This document shows positions 27,782 through 36,904 of a stretch of DNA of 64,000 nt, piece after piece (positions within the stretch are counted from its first letter, which is position 1; every line of letters begins with the position of its first letter). This stretch comes from an uncultured bacterium (GTDB lineage Bacteria; Bacteroidota; Bacteroidia; Bacteroidales; UBA932). The position numbers and the translations under genes were made by a program. The notes under the pieces are model-generated. The model was given only the letters and a program-made list of their open reading frames with translations. It had not been told where the DNA came from and searched no databases. Location of the stretch: contig CASGCS010000009.1 in the NCBI GenBank assembly GCA_949300025.1, positions 1 through 64,000 on the forward strand, read 5' to 3'.

Positions 27782-29476
27782 ATGAAATACGGCCGGTTTC
27801 TCATATTGTTCTTACTGCTTTTTGCCGCATGCGAGAGCATAAGCGTAGTCTCCATAAAGATGGAGAGGGCCGAGGCGCTTGTGGCCGAATCGCCCGACAG
27901 CGCCCTTGCGGTGATGGCCTCTGTCCCGCTGGAGATGGTCAACACCCCTGCCCTGAGGGCTAACTTCATACTCCTGTACGTGCAGATTCTGGAGCGCAAC
28001 AATCTGCCTCTGATAGGCGAATCCTATATGGAGGAGGCGGTTGAGTACTTTTCCCAGTACGGCAACGTGGAGCAGAAGATGCTCTCCGCCTTTTACCTTG
28101 CGAGATTCTATGTTCTTGACGGAAACCTTTACGGGGCAATGGAGCAGCTTGTCAGGGCGGAAGGCGAATACAGGAAGATTCCCGGCGAGCAGATTGAAAA
28201 GAGCCCCGCTTTCTGGAACAATATCATGGCACGCCTGAATATGGAAAAGGGGGATATTTACCTTCAGAGGCTTAACTATGCCGCTGCGGAGAAGATGTAT
28301 GGGGCGGCGGCGGAATTCATAGCCTCGGAGAGGGAAAACCCGCTGCTGATGGAACTTTATGGAAAGAGGGGAGATGCCTGCCGCTCCGAGGGTGAATATT
28401 CAAAGGCGCTCGAAGCCTACGCCGCCGCCAGAAGCCTTGCCGCAAGAAATGACCGCGAAAAGGAACTGCTGCATTTCCTTACGGCATCGCAAGGGGTGGA
28501 GTTTTCTCTTGGAACTCCCTCCGCAAAGGTTCTCTCCAGGCTCGATTCCATATATTTCAGGTATAACGGCGGGGTCTGCCCTGTGGAAGATTACCTTATG
28601 CTCAGCGCCCTTTATCTTGATAACGGAAATCTCTCCAGGGCGAGAGAATATGCCAGGGAGTATGAGGCTCATTATACAGAGATGTCGGACTTGCAGCGCA
28701 GCCGTCTCTATTCTCTTCTTTCTGCCATTGAAAGCGCCGGAGGCAATTACCGGAAGGCTCTGGAGTATGAACGCAGTTACAATTCCATAATGGAGTCTGT
28801 AATGGAGCAGGAGAAGCAGAATTCGCTGATGCAGGTGGAACAGGCCTATTTCACAAGGCAGCTGCAGCTCGAAAACGAGGCAATCCGAAAAAGCAACAGG
28901 TTTCTTCTTATAATCTACGCCCTGCTCTTTGTGCTGGCAGCCGGTACGGCCGTTGTATCGGTATTGGCATGGAGAAAGAAAATCCGCAGGAAGAACATGC
29001 AGATAGAGGAGTATCTTGCTGCAATGCACGACAGCCAGACATCTAACCGCAGACTGCTCTCCCAGCTGGATATTCACAAGGAAAAGGAGAAGCACCTCAA
29101 GGAACTGCTCGAGAACAGATTCTCAGAACTGCGCGAACTGGCCGGAACCTATTATGAATTCGGTTTCTCCAAACGGTTGCAGAAGAAGGTTGAACAACTG
29201 CTCTCTTTCCAGTCTATGGACGGAGACATGTTTGCCATCATAGAGGATGTGGTCAATGCAAAGAACAATAATGTAATGGCAAAAGTCAGAGCGGCGTTTC
29301 CATCCATATCCGAGGATAATTTCAAACTGCTCAACCTTATTTACGCCGGATTTTCGCCGCAGGAGATAAGCGTGATTATCAATGATACGCCTCAGAACAT
29401 ATATGTGCGCAAAAGCCGTCTGAAACGCAAAATCGCACCGATAGTGGGGCAGGATCCCGAGATGGATTTCAGATAG
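27782..29476 (+). CDS. Membrane-anchored TPR protein with LuxR-like HTH (DUF6377-type regulator)
   Basis: The 564-aa protein begins with a lipoprotein-like signal (FLLLFAAC). A long tract of TPR-type helical repeats (about residues 30-370) is followed by a transmembrane helix near residues 375-400 (FLLIIYALLFVLAAGTAV), a coiled coil, and a C-terminal HTH-like region (NFKLLNLIYAGFSPQEISVI). This is the layout of a Bacteroidota family thought to sense periplasmic signals and act on transcription. The gene stands alone, so its target is not evident. The ATG at 27770 is an alternative start. Confidence 0.82.
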   Translation: MKYGRFLILFLLLFAACESISVVSIKMERAEALVAESPDSALAVMASVPLEMVNTPALRANFILLYVQILERNNLPLIGESYMEEAVEYFSQYGNVEQKMLSAFYLARFYVLDGNLYGAMEQLVRAEGEYRKIPGEQIEKSPAFWNNIMARLNMEKGDIYLQRLNYAAAEKMYGAAAEFIASERENPLLMELYGKRGDACRSEGEYSKALEAYAAARSLAARNDREKELLHFLTASQGVEFSLGTPSAKVLSRLDSIYFRYNGGVCPVEDYLMLSALYLDNGNLSRAREYAREYEAHYTEMSDLQRSRLYSLLSAIESAGGNYRKALEYERSYNSIMESVMEQEKQNSLMQVEQAYFTRQLQLENEAIRKSNRFLLIIYALLFVLAAGTAVVSVLAWRKKIRRKNMQIEEYLAAMHDSQTSNRRLLSQLDIHKEKEKHLKELLENRFSELRELAGTYYEFGFSKRLQKKVEQLLSFQSMDGDMFAIIEDVVNAKNNNVMAKVRAAFPSISEDNFKLLNLIYAGFSPQEISVIINDTPQNIYVRKSRLKRKIAPIVGQDPEMDFR

Positions 29477-29748
29477 GAATCTGTATTTCTGTAGTATGTT
29501 TCTGATTATAAGAAGATTAGTATAATTCTGGATTTCATTTGCGATTAAGTTATTGATAATCATGTAATTGCAAATCAAGCAAGAAGGTTTGCAAGGGCTT
29601 CAAAGATATTTGCTTGAATATTAGATTGTTATATAGAACTTGCAAGACGTTTTGCAAGATTTTGAAGCCTTCTTCATGGCTTCTATGTGGAAACAACATG
29701 ATATATTTGCACCAGAGATAAAAGAAAGTTTAACAATCGTATTTAAGC
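29477..29748. other. AT-rich gap before the ribosomal protein operon
   Basis: No convincing gene is seen. The segment contains several TTGCAAG-type repeats, and an imperfect inverted relation links GGCTTCAAA (near 29597) with TTTTGAAGCC (near 29660). It may form a folded 3' end of the upstream transcript. Confidence 0.4.
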
Positions 29749-29787
29749 AAAAAAGAGAACGGGCTGCCTGCGGTCCGTTCTCTTTTT
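29749..29787. terminator. Hairpin terminator overlapping the rpsF promoter
   Basis: AAAAGAGAACGG pairs with CCGTTCTCTTTT across an 11-nt loop and is followed by T residues. It would stop rightward transcripts just before the rpsF promoter, whose -33 box lies in its T tract. Confidence 0.75.
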
Positions 29788-29815
29788 GCAATTTGAGAAA
29801 AATTGCATATCTTTG
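29785..29815 (+). promoter_or_regulatory. Consensus promoter of rpsF-rpsR-rplI
   Basis: TTTG (29785-29788), a 19-bp spacer, and TATCTTTG (29808-29815) match the Bacteroidota housekeeping consensus exactly. The start codon of rpsF is 49 bp further on. Confidence 0.85.
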
Positions 29816-29863
29816 CAGCCCTTTAAATAACACTTTATTTATTAACCTTTAACAAAAACGAGA

Positions 29864-30205
29864 ATGTTAAAAAGTTACGAAACCGTTTTCATTGCAACTC
29901 CCGTTTTGTCTGACGTACAGATGAAGGAAGCGGTAGCCAAATATCTCGACCTTATAAAGGAGAATGGTGGCGAAGTTGTATATGAGCAGGATTGGGGCTT
30001 GAGAAAACTCGCTTACCCTATCCAGAAGAAAACCACAGGATTCTATCATCTTATCGAGTTCAAGGCAGAGCCTGCATTTATCAAGACTCTCGAGACTCAG
30101 TACAAACGCGATGAGAGAATAATCAGATTCTTGACCTTTGCCATGGACAAGTATGCAGTTGCCTATGCAGAGAAGAGAAGATCTAACTTGGCAGAACAAA
30201 AATAA
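29864..30205 (+). CDS. rpsF: 30S ribosomal protein S6
   Basis: S6 binds the platform of the 30S subunit together with S18. The 113-aa protein starts [17 protein letters not shown] and carries the family block [22 protein letters not shown]. It is first in the conserved order rpsF-rpsR-rplI, with rpsR 15 bp downstream. Confidence 0.97.
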   Translation: MLKSYETVFIATPVLSDVQMKEAVAKYLDLIKENGGEVVYEQDWGLRKLAYPIQKKTTGFYHLIEFKAEPAFIKTLETQYKRDERIIRFLTFAMDKYAVAYAEKRRSNLAEQK

Positions 30206-30220
30206 TCAGGAGGTATAATT

Positions 30221-30493
30221 ATGGCAAATCAGGCAAACAACGAAATCCGTTATCTTAATCCTCCTACGGTAGAGGTAAAAAGAAAGAAATACTGCCGTTT
30301 CAAAAAGGCAGGCATCAAATATGTAGATTACAAAGACCCTGAGTTCCTGAAGAAATTTCTCAACGAACAGGGTAAGATTCTTCCCCGCCGCATTACCGGA
30401 ACTTCAATGAAATTCCAGAAGAAGGTGGCTCAGGCAGTTAAACGTGCAAGGCATCTTGCATTGCTTCCGTATGTAACCGATTTATTGAAATAA
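30221..30493 (+). CDS. rpsR: 30S ribosomal protein S18
   Basis: S18 partners S6 on the 30S platform. The 90-aa protein has the characteristic [17 protein letters not shown] segment and the [20 protein letters not shown] block, and ends [10 protein letters not shown]. An AGGAGG-type site (caggaggta) precedes its ATG, unusually strong for this phylum. Confidence 0.97.
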   Translation: MANQANNEIRYLNPPTVEVKRKKYCRFKKAGIKYVDYKDPEFLKKFLNEQGKILPRRITGTSMKFQKKVAQAVKRARHLALLPYVTDLLK

Positions 30494-30506
30494 GGAGGAG
30501 AGCAGC

Positions 30507-30956
30507 ATGAAAATTATATTGAAAGAGGATGTTCAGAATCTGGGACACAGAGATGATGTAGTTGTAGTAAAGAACGGCTATGCTCTCAACTATCTTATTC
30601 CCCAGGGCTATGCAATAATGGCTACCCCTTCTGCACTGAAGGTTCATGAAGAGAACATGAGGCAGAGGGCTCATAAAGAGGCTAAGTTCAGGGCCGATGC
30701 AGAGGCTCTTGCAGCCAAACTCGAGGGCTTGCAGGTAACAGTTGCCACCAAGGTAAGTTCTACCGGCAAGATTTTCGGTTCTGTAAACAATATCCAGGTT
30801 GCAGAGGCTCTTGCTGAAAAAGGCTTCGAGCTCGACAGGAGGAACATTACAATCGTTGGAGAAGACAAGCTCCAGGAGGTTGGAATGTATGATGCTGTGG
30901 TAAAATGCTACAAGGATATCAAGGCAAATATCAAGGTTGAAGTAGTCGCAGAGTAA
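30507..30956 (+). CDS. rplI: 50S ribosomal protein L9
   Basis: L9 binds 23S rRNA domain V and helps keep reading frame. The 149-aa protein has the N-terminal signature MKIILKEDVQNLGHRDDVV and NGYALNYLIPQGYA, then a long connecting helix and a C-terminal domain. A GGAGGAG site precedes the start. A terminator lies 26 bp past the stop. Confidence 0.97.
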   Translation: MKIILKEDVQNLGHRDDVVVVKNGYALNYLIPQGYAIMATPSALKVHEENMRQRAHKEAKFRADAEALAAKLEGLQVTVATKVSSTGKIFGSVNNIQVAEALAEKGFELDRRNITIVGEDKLQEVGMYDAVVKCYKDIKANIKVEVVAE

Positions 30957-30982
30957 CCTCAGTTACTGCTGTGCGAATATTT

Positions 30983-31019
30983 AAAAAGGTTGCGGGGCAG
31001 CGCCCGGCAACCTTTTTTT
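30983..31019. terminator. Bidirectional terminator between rplI and the convergent efflux operon
   Basis: AAAAAGGTTGC pairs with GCAACCTTTTT around a GC-rich loop, with A and T runs on both sides, so it can stop both rplI and the leftward OMF gene. Confidence 0.85.
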
Positions 31020-31036
31020 ATGGCGTGGTGTATGTA

Positions 31037-32410
31037 CTATTCTGAATAACCGCCTCCCAGGGCATGGTACAGGTTTATAACACCCTGTATCTGTTCGAAG
31101 CGCGAAGATACCATGTCGAGTTCCGCCTGCATCAGGCTCTGCCGTGCGGTTATGACTTCCAGATAGTTTTGCGAAGTGTAGCGCATGAGCAGTTCTGAAT
31201 TCTGCAGTGCTCTCTCCAGAGCGGCAACCTGTGCCTTTGACAGTTCCATTCTTCCGCGTGCCGTCTGCCACTGTGTAAGGGCATCGTTTACTTCATTTCC
31301 GGCGTCAAGCAGTTTCTGGCGGAAAGAGAGCAATGCCTCTTCCTGCTGTGCCTTTGCAATTTTGAGATTGGCGATATTCTGTCCGCGGTTGAAGAGCGGC
31401 TGTACAAGAGAACCTATTGCAGAGGCCAGAAAACTTGCGGGGTTTGAAATGGTCCCGCCGGCGCTGTTGCTCCATCCTGCGCTTCCGCTTAATGTAATTG
31501 ACGGATAGAAGGCAGACCTGGCCTGATTCGTGGCATAATATGCAGCTGCAAGCGCGGCCTCGCTTTCATATATGTCGGGCCTGCGGCTGAGCATCTGCAT
31601 GGGAACTCCCGTAGAGAGAGAGTCCGGAAATTCCTGCTGCTCTATCGACGAGCGTTCTATTTCCTGAGGCGGAATGGCCAGCAGGGCGCAGATTGAGTTT
31701 TCGGTCTCGCTGATCTGCTGTTTGATTGTGAGCAGCGAAGCCTCCACGGAGAGTTTGCTGGCCATGGTCTGTGCAACGGCCATTTCCGTGGTCTGTCCGG
31801 CCTTCTTAAGTGCATTCATTGCCGTTACAGACTCCTCCCAGTTCTTGACTGTCTGCTCTGTAATCTCTTTCTGTCTGTCCAGCATGAGCAGAGTGTAGTA
31901 ACTGTTTGCTATTGTTGCAACCAGCTGGGTCTCCACTGCGCGGCGGTAGGCTTCGCTCTGCTCGTACAGTGCGCGGGCCTCCCGTTTTGCATTCGTCACC
32001 TTGCCGAATATGTCTATCTCCCAATTTGCCGATGCTGCAATTTCGTAGCTTTTGGTTACGCTGCGGCTCTCTATTTTGCTTACCGTCCCCTGCGGTGTAA
32101 GGGAGATGGAGGGCAGATATGAGAGCCGGGATGTGGAAAGCCTTGCCTTGGCGGCATCTACACGCAGTTTTGCAATGCCGAGGTCTGTATTGCTTTCCAT
32201 TCCCTTTTCAATCAACTTCTGAAGCAGCGGGTCTGTAAACAGTTCTCTCCATTGGAGCGCGGCTATGCCTGCCGTATCGCCTCCAATCTCCGCAGTGTGG
32301 CGGTAGAGGCTGTCTGCAACCGCTTCCACGCTCTCCGGGCGTTCATACTTTTTATATATGGAGCATCCCGAAAATAAAACTATCAGACTTAAATATATTA
32401 TGTTTTTCAT
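31037..32410 (-). CDS. RND efflux outer membrane lipoprotein (NodT/OMF family)
   Basis: The 457-aa protein has a lipoprotein signal with lipobox FSGC (Cys16) and the two OMF repeats typical of the NodT subfamily (ALQWRELFTDPLLQKLIEKG; SRRPDIYESEAALAAA). It forms the outer membrane duct for the adaptor and pump encoded just upstream on the same strand, the last gene of the three. Confidence 0.94.
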   Translation of the reverse strand: MKNIIYLSLIVLFSGCSIYKKYERPESVEAVADSLYRHTAEIGGDTAGIAALQWRELFTDPLLQKLIEKGMESNTDLGIAKLRVDAAKARLSTSRLSYLPSISLTPQGTVSKIESRSVTKSYEIAASANWEIDIFGKVTNAKREARALYEQSEAYRRAVETQLVATIANSYYTLLMLDRQKEITEQTVKNWEESVTAMNALKKAGQTTEMAVAQTMASKLSVEASLLTIKQQISETENSICALLAIPPQEIERSSIEQQEFPDSLSTGVPMQMLSRRPDIYESEAALAAAYYATNQARSAFYPSITLSGSAGWSNSAGGTISNPASFLASAIGSLVQPLFNRGQNIANLKIAKAQQEEALLSFRQKLLDAGNEVNDALTQWQTARGRMELSKAQVAALERALQNSELLMRYTSQNYLEVITARQSLMQAELDMVSSRFEQIQGVINLYHALGGGYSE

Positions 32411-32421
32411 TGCGGCTTAAT

Positions 32422-35400
32422 TTACTCGTTAATCAAATCCAGTTTCTCGTCTTCGGGTATAATCCTCTTTGGAATAACCTTCTCCTCTATGGTTTGGAAA
32501 ATAATGAAGAGTACGGGAACTATGAAGAGCAGGGCGATGGTTCCTATAAGCATACCTCCTACGGTTCCTACACCAATCGAGATGTTTCCGTTTGCACCCA
32601 CTCCTGTTGCGAACATAAGCGGCAGCATGCCGAACACCATTGTCAACGAGGTCATAAGTATAGGACGCAGACGGACCTTTGCCGCCGATACCGCGGCCTG
32701 CGGAATGCTCATTCCGTTCCTTCTCATGGTAGAGGCGTATTCTGTAAGCAGAATCGCAGTCTTGGCCAGCAGACCTATAAGCATAAGGAGTCCTATCTGC
32801 AGGTAGATGTTGTTTTCAAGCCCGAACATCTTTGCAAAGAGGAAACTTCCGGCCAGTCCGAACGGTACCGAGAGTATAATTGCGACAGGTATGAAGAAAC
32901 TCTCATAAAGCGCACACAGTATCAGATAGATGAATACCACGCATACGATAAAGATTATGACTGTAGATGTTCCGGCACTGGCTTCGTCACGTGACATTCC
33001 TCCGAATTCATACCCGTAGCCTGCCGGCAAAACCTCGGCTGCAACCTCTTTTACCGCCTGGATGGCCTGTCCTGTACTGTATCCGTCGGCCTGCGTACCG
33101 CTTACGGTAATGGCTGAGAAGAGGTTGAACCTTGAAAGGGTTTCCGAACCGTAGACCCTTGTCAGGGTCAGGTACTGGTTGATGGGCGACATCTGTCCGC
33201 TGCTGTTGCGTACAAACATGTTGTTGAGCGACTCCTTGTCGAGCCTGAATTCAGGCGATGCCTGTATCATGACCCTGTAGAGTTTTGAGAAGCGGTTCAT
33301 GTTTGAAGCGTAGTTGCCGCCTATATAGCCTGAAAGCACGTCGAGCACATCGGTGGGAGAGACCCCGTTCCGTTTGCACAGGGCTGCATCCACCTCTACA
33401 AGATATTGCGGGAACTTGGTGTCGAACGAAGTCGAGGCCCTGCCGATTTCAGGTCTGGCGTTCAGCCTGCTTATAAGTTCACGGGTAACAGCGAGCAAGT
33501 CTTCTATATTGCCGCCCTTCTGGTCCTGTACATACAGTTCGAATCCGCTGTTTACACCGTAACCCGGTATCATTGGCGGTGCAAAGACCAGAATTTCGGC
33601 AGAAGATATGTCGGCGGTGCGGCGGTATATTTCAGTTATGACGGAGTTGATGTCGTCATGCTTGCCGGTACGCTCGTCCCAGTCTTTCAGCCTTATGATG
33701 AACATTCCGTTCGCAGCGCCCTGGCCGCTTATCATGCCCGAACCGGTAATGTTGGAGTACATGCGGATTTGCGGGATTGTCTTTATACGCCCGTCTATAT
33801 CGTCCATGATTTTCTTTGTCTGCTGCAGGTTGCTTCCGGCAGATGTCCTCACATCTATGAAGACTGTTCCCATATCTTCCTGCGGCACGAGTCCGGTCTT
33901 GGTGGTCTTCATAAGTATGAAGAGCCCTCCGGCTGCAATAATCAGCAGTATGAGCGCCACTTTCTTGTTCTTGAGCATGTAGAGCACTCCGAACTTGTAT
34001 TTTGAGACCACTTTGTGGAATACGCTGTCGAAAGCTATGTGGAAGCGTGATGAAAAGCTGAGCTTCTCTCCGTTTTTGCCCGTTATGTGCGGGGTCATTA
34101 TCAGGGAGCAGAGCGCGGGGCTGAGGGTCATTGCGTTGATAAGCGAAATACCCACGGCCACAGCCATGGTAAGGCCGAACTGTGTATAGAACGTACCTGT
34201 GGTGCCTCCCATGAAACTCACCGGAATGAATACCGACATAAAGACAAGCGTGGTGGTTATAAGGGCGGAGGTTATGTTGCCCATTGCCTTTACCGTTGCT
34301 ACATAAGGCGAGGTGTAGCCCTCGTCGAATTTGGCCTGGACGGCCTCCACCACCACTATGGCGTCATCTACCACCGTGCCTATCACAAGTACGAGCGCAA
34401 AGAGGGTAAGCATGTTCAAACTGAAGCCCGCGACATAGAGAAATGCAAATGTTCCTATAAGCGATACGATAATTGCAATGGCGGGGATGAATGTGGAACG
34501 GAAACTCTGGAGAAAGACGTAAACCACGAATATTACAAGGATAATCGCCTCAATGAGTGTCTTTATCACATTCTTGATAGAGGCGTCGAGATAGTCCTTG
34601 GTACTCATGAGGTCTACTATCTCCATCCCCTTTGGAAGGGTCTTGGCAATCTCGGCCACCTCCTTGTCTATCTCCTCTATGATTTCGTTTGCATTGGAAC
34701 CGGAGGTCTGGGCAATCATGCAGTTTGCTCCAGGATGGCCGTTCACTTCACCTATATAGGTATAGCTTCGGGAACCCAGTTCGACCTTGGCCACATCCTT
34801 AAGGTAAAGCACCTGGCCGCCGGGCAGCGAGCGGATAACCATATTCTCAAAGTCCGGCTCTTCTTCGTAGCGTCCCCTGTACTTGAGCACATATTGGAAC
34901 GTGTTGTCAGACTCGGCTCCCAATGTTCCGGTAGGCGCTTCGAGGTTCTGTTCGCTCAGAACCTGGGTAATGTCTGAGGGAACAAGGCCGTACGATGCCA
35001 TCTTGTTTGGGTCGAGCCAGATACGCAGCGAGTAGTCTGCACCCATGACATTCACCTCGCCCACTCCGGCGATACGTGAGAGTCTGGGTTCTATGTTGAT
35101 TTTCAGATAATTGCTCAGAAAGTTCTCGTCAAAGGAATCGTCTGGGCTGTAAAGTGCCAGAGCCTTTATGTTGCTTGTCTGGCGTTTGCGCACATTCACA
35201 CCGCTTCTGGTCACTTCGGCCGGCAGAAGCCCCTGTGCTGAGGCTATGCGGTTCTGGACGTTTACAGTGGCCATGTCGGGGTCTGTCCCCTGTCTGAAAT
35301 AGATTGTAATACGCGCAGAACCGGTGTTGGTGGCGGAGGAGTTCATGTACATCATGTTCTCCACGCCGTTCAATGCCTCTTCCAGAGGGACGATAACGCT

Positions 35401-35580
35401 TTTCTGCACTGTTTCGGCGTTGGCGCCTGTATATGACGTGGAGACGCTTACCGTAGGCGGAGCAATTTCGGGAAACTGTTCCACCGGCAGGTTTACAAGC
35501 CCGATTATACCTATTATCAGTATGGATATAGATATGACCAGCGCAAGTATGGGACGATCTATAAATGTTCTTATGTTCAT
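32422..35580 (-). CDS. RND-family efflux pump permease (HAE1/AcrB type)
   Basis: The 1052-aa pump begins MNIRTFIDRPILALVISI, the HAE1-type opening, with the paired aspartates IGTVVDDAIVVVEAV in TM4 and a second block GLLAKTAILLTEYA near the C-terminus. It should export hydrophobic compounds by proton antiport. It differs from the 14.4-kb pump, so the window holds two independent systems. It is 11 bp upstream of the OMF gene. Confidence 0.95.
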   Translation of the reverse strand: MNIRTFIDRPILALVISISILIIGIIGLVNLPVEQFPEIAPPTVSVSTSYTGANAETVQKSVIVPLEEALNGVENMMYMNSSATNTGSARITIYFRQGTDPDMATVNVQNRIASAQGLLPAEVTRSGVNVRKRQTSNIKALALYSPDDSFDENFLSNYLKINIEPRLSRIAGVGEVNVMGADYSLRIWLDPNKMASYGLVPSDITQVLSEQNLEAPTGTLGAESDNTFQYVLKYRGRYEEEPDFENMVIRSLPGGQVLYLKDVAKVELGSRSYTYIGEVNGHPGANCMIAQTSGSNANEIIEEIDKEVAEIAKTLPKGMEIVDLMSTKDYLDASIKNVIKTLIEAIILVIFVVYVFLQSFRSTFIPAIAIIVSLIGTFAFLYVAGFSLNMLTLFALVLVIGTVVDDAIVVVEAVQAKFDEGYTSPYVATVKAMGNITSALITTTLVFMSVFIPVSFMGGTTGTFYTQFGLTMAVAVGISLINAMTLSPALCSLIMTPHITGKNGEKLSFSSRFHIAFDSVFHKVVSKYKFGVLYMLKNKKVALILLIIAAGGLFILMKTTKTGLVPQEDMGTVFIDVRTSAGSNLQQTKKIMDDIDGRIKTIPQIRMYSNITGSGMISGQGAANGMFIIRLKDWDERTGKHDDINSVITEIYRRTADISSAEILVFAPPMIPGYGVNSGFELYVQDQKGGNIEDLLAVTRELISRLNARPEIGRASTSFDTKFPQYLVEVDAALCKRNGVSPTDVLDVLSGYIGGNYASNMNRFSKLYRVMIQASPEFRLDKESLNNMFVRNSSGQMSPINQYLTLTRVYGSETLSRFNLFSAITVSGTQADGYSTGQAIQAVKEVAAEVLPAGYGYEFGGMSRDEASAGTSTVIIFIVCVVFIYLILCALYESFFIPVAIILSVPFGLAGSFLFAKMFGLENNIYLQIGLLMLIGLLAKTAILLTEYASTMRRNGMSIPQAAVSAAKVRLRPILMTSLTMVFGMLPLMFATGVGANGNISIGVGTVGGMLIGTIALLFIVPVLFIIFQTIEEKVIPKRIIPEDEKLDLINE

Positions 35581-35592
35581 ATAGCCAGTATT

Positions 35593-36762
35593 TTATTTAG
35601 TCTCCCCGACAGGCTCGGCGGAAACCTCCTCTCCATTCTCCGTATTTTCAGTATTCTCCGTGTTCTCAAGATTGATTGCTATGCCGTCGCGCAGCAGGCC
35701 GGCTCCCTCGGCTACGATTATCTCTCCCACTTCAAGCCCGCTTTCGACTACATATTCTGTCCCGTTGTTCAGACGGAATACCTCAATGGGGCATGACTGG
35801 GTCAGACCGTCGACAACCTTATATACGAATTTTCTGTCTTGTATCTCGTATGTGGCTCCCTGAGGTATTACGATGCAGTCTGCAAGGGCAGTGGGAAGGA
35901 TTATTGTTCCGTTGCCTCCGTTGCGCAGCAGTTTTTCAGGATTGTCGAACACCGCACGCAGGCTTACCGCTCCGGTTGTGGCATCCACTGTACCGCTCAC
36001 TGCATCTACACGTCCCTTGTGGTTGTAAAGCTTGCCGTTGCTCAATTTGAATTCCACTTCGGGCATGCCCTCGAGAGCCTGCCTGAGCGAACCGTACTGC
36101 TGGATGAGGTCTATAATCTGGTTTTCGCTCATCGAGAAGTAGACATAGACTTGAGCATCGTCTGAAACGGTTACAAGCGGCTCCGATATGGAACTGTTTA
36201 CAAGAGCCCCAACCCTGTAGGGTATCATGCTTGCAATACCGTTTACCGGACTTTTTACCTCTGTGTATGAGAGGCTGTTGCGGGCATTTATCTCCTCTGC
36301 CTTTGCCTGAGCCAAAGATGCTTCGGCGGCGGCGAGCGTATTTTTTGCCATCTGCAGGTCATATTCTGAGACTACATTGGCCTTGTAGAGTTCCTCCCTG
36401 CTTTCGGCATCGAGCCTTGCCGTAGCCAGTTGTGATTCGGCGCTCTTTACATTTGCCACTGCCGTTTCCAGTGCGGCTTTATATGGCACCTGGTCGATGA
36501 TGAAGAGCGTCTGTCCTTTTTTTACGGCATCTCCTTCATTGATGCAGATTTCTGTAATGATTCCGCTTACCTGCGGGCGTATTTCCACAAACTGCCTTCC
36601 CTGTACGCTTGCCGTGTACTCGTTTTCGAGAGTCCTGTCGCTCGTCTCAACTGTCAGAGTCTTATATTTGACTCCAACTCCCTGCCGGGCAGATTCTTTG
36701 CAGGATGAAAAGAGTGTCAGGCACAAAATAGAAAAGATAATTACCTTGCTGTGCGATTTCAT
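35593..36762 (-). CDS. RND efflux periplasmic adaptor lipoprotein
   Basis: The 389-aa adaptor has a lipoprotein signal with lipobox FSSC and the MFP layout: FVEIRPQVSGIITEICINEGD lipoyl half, a coiled coil (about residues 95-165), then barrel domains. The tail is acidic and contains the near-repeat ENTENTENTENGE. It is the first gene of the leftward operon and starts 143 bp from the divergent histidine kinase gene. Confidence 0.94.
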   Translation of the reverse strand: MKSHSKVIIFSILCLTLFSSCKESARQGVGVKYKTLTVETSDRTLENEYTASVQGRQFVEIRPQVSGIITEICINEGDAVKKGQTLFIIDQVPYKAALETAVANVKSAESQLATARLDAESREELYKANVVSEYDLQMAKNTLAAAEASLAQAKAEEINARNSLSYTEVKSPVNGIASMIPYRVGALVNSSISEPLVTVSDDAQVYVYFSMSENQIIDLIQQYGSLRQALEGMPEVEFKLSNGKLYNHKGRVDAVSGTVDATTGAVSLRAVFDNPEKLLRNGGNGTIILPTALADCIVIPQGATYEIQDRKFVYKVVDGLTQSCPIEVFRLNNGTEYVVESGLEVGEIIVAEGAGLLRDGIAINLENTENTENTENGEEVSAEPVGETK

Positions 36763-36879
36763 TATTTTGATTTTTAAGTGTTATTGCAATAATCCGGAAA
36801 TTTTGCCGCAAAAATGACACCACCGTTTTACTCCGGAAAAATCTGTATGCAAACGGCAAAAATGTGGTGACAAATGTAT

Positions 36880-36887
36880 TATATTTG
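36880..36887 (+). promoter_or_regulatory. -7 box of the LytS-type kinase gene
   Basis: TATATTTG matches TAnnTTTG and lies 17 bp upstream of the start at 36905. A -33 match is not clear. The leftward efflux promoter must share the same 142-bp intergenic region. Confidence 0.5.
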
Positions 36888-36904
36888 CGAACAAGGCTTT
36901 TATC

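Noticed and set aside
32410-32994. Rightward reading frames inside the leftward RND genes (for example 32410-32994 and 34087-34977)
   Set aside because: They are His/Tyr/Arg-rich antisense shadows of well-supported genes.
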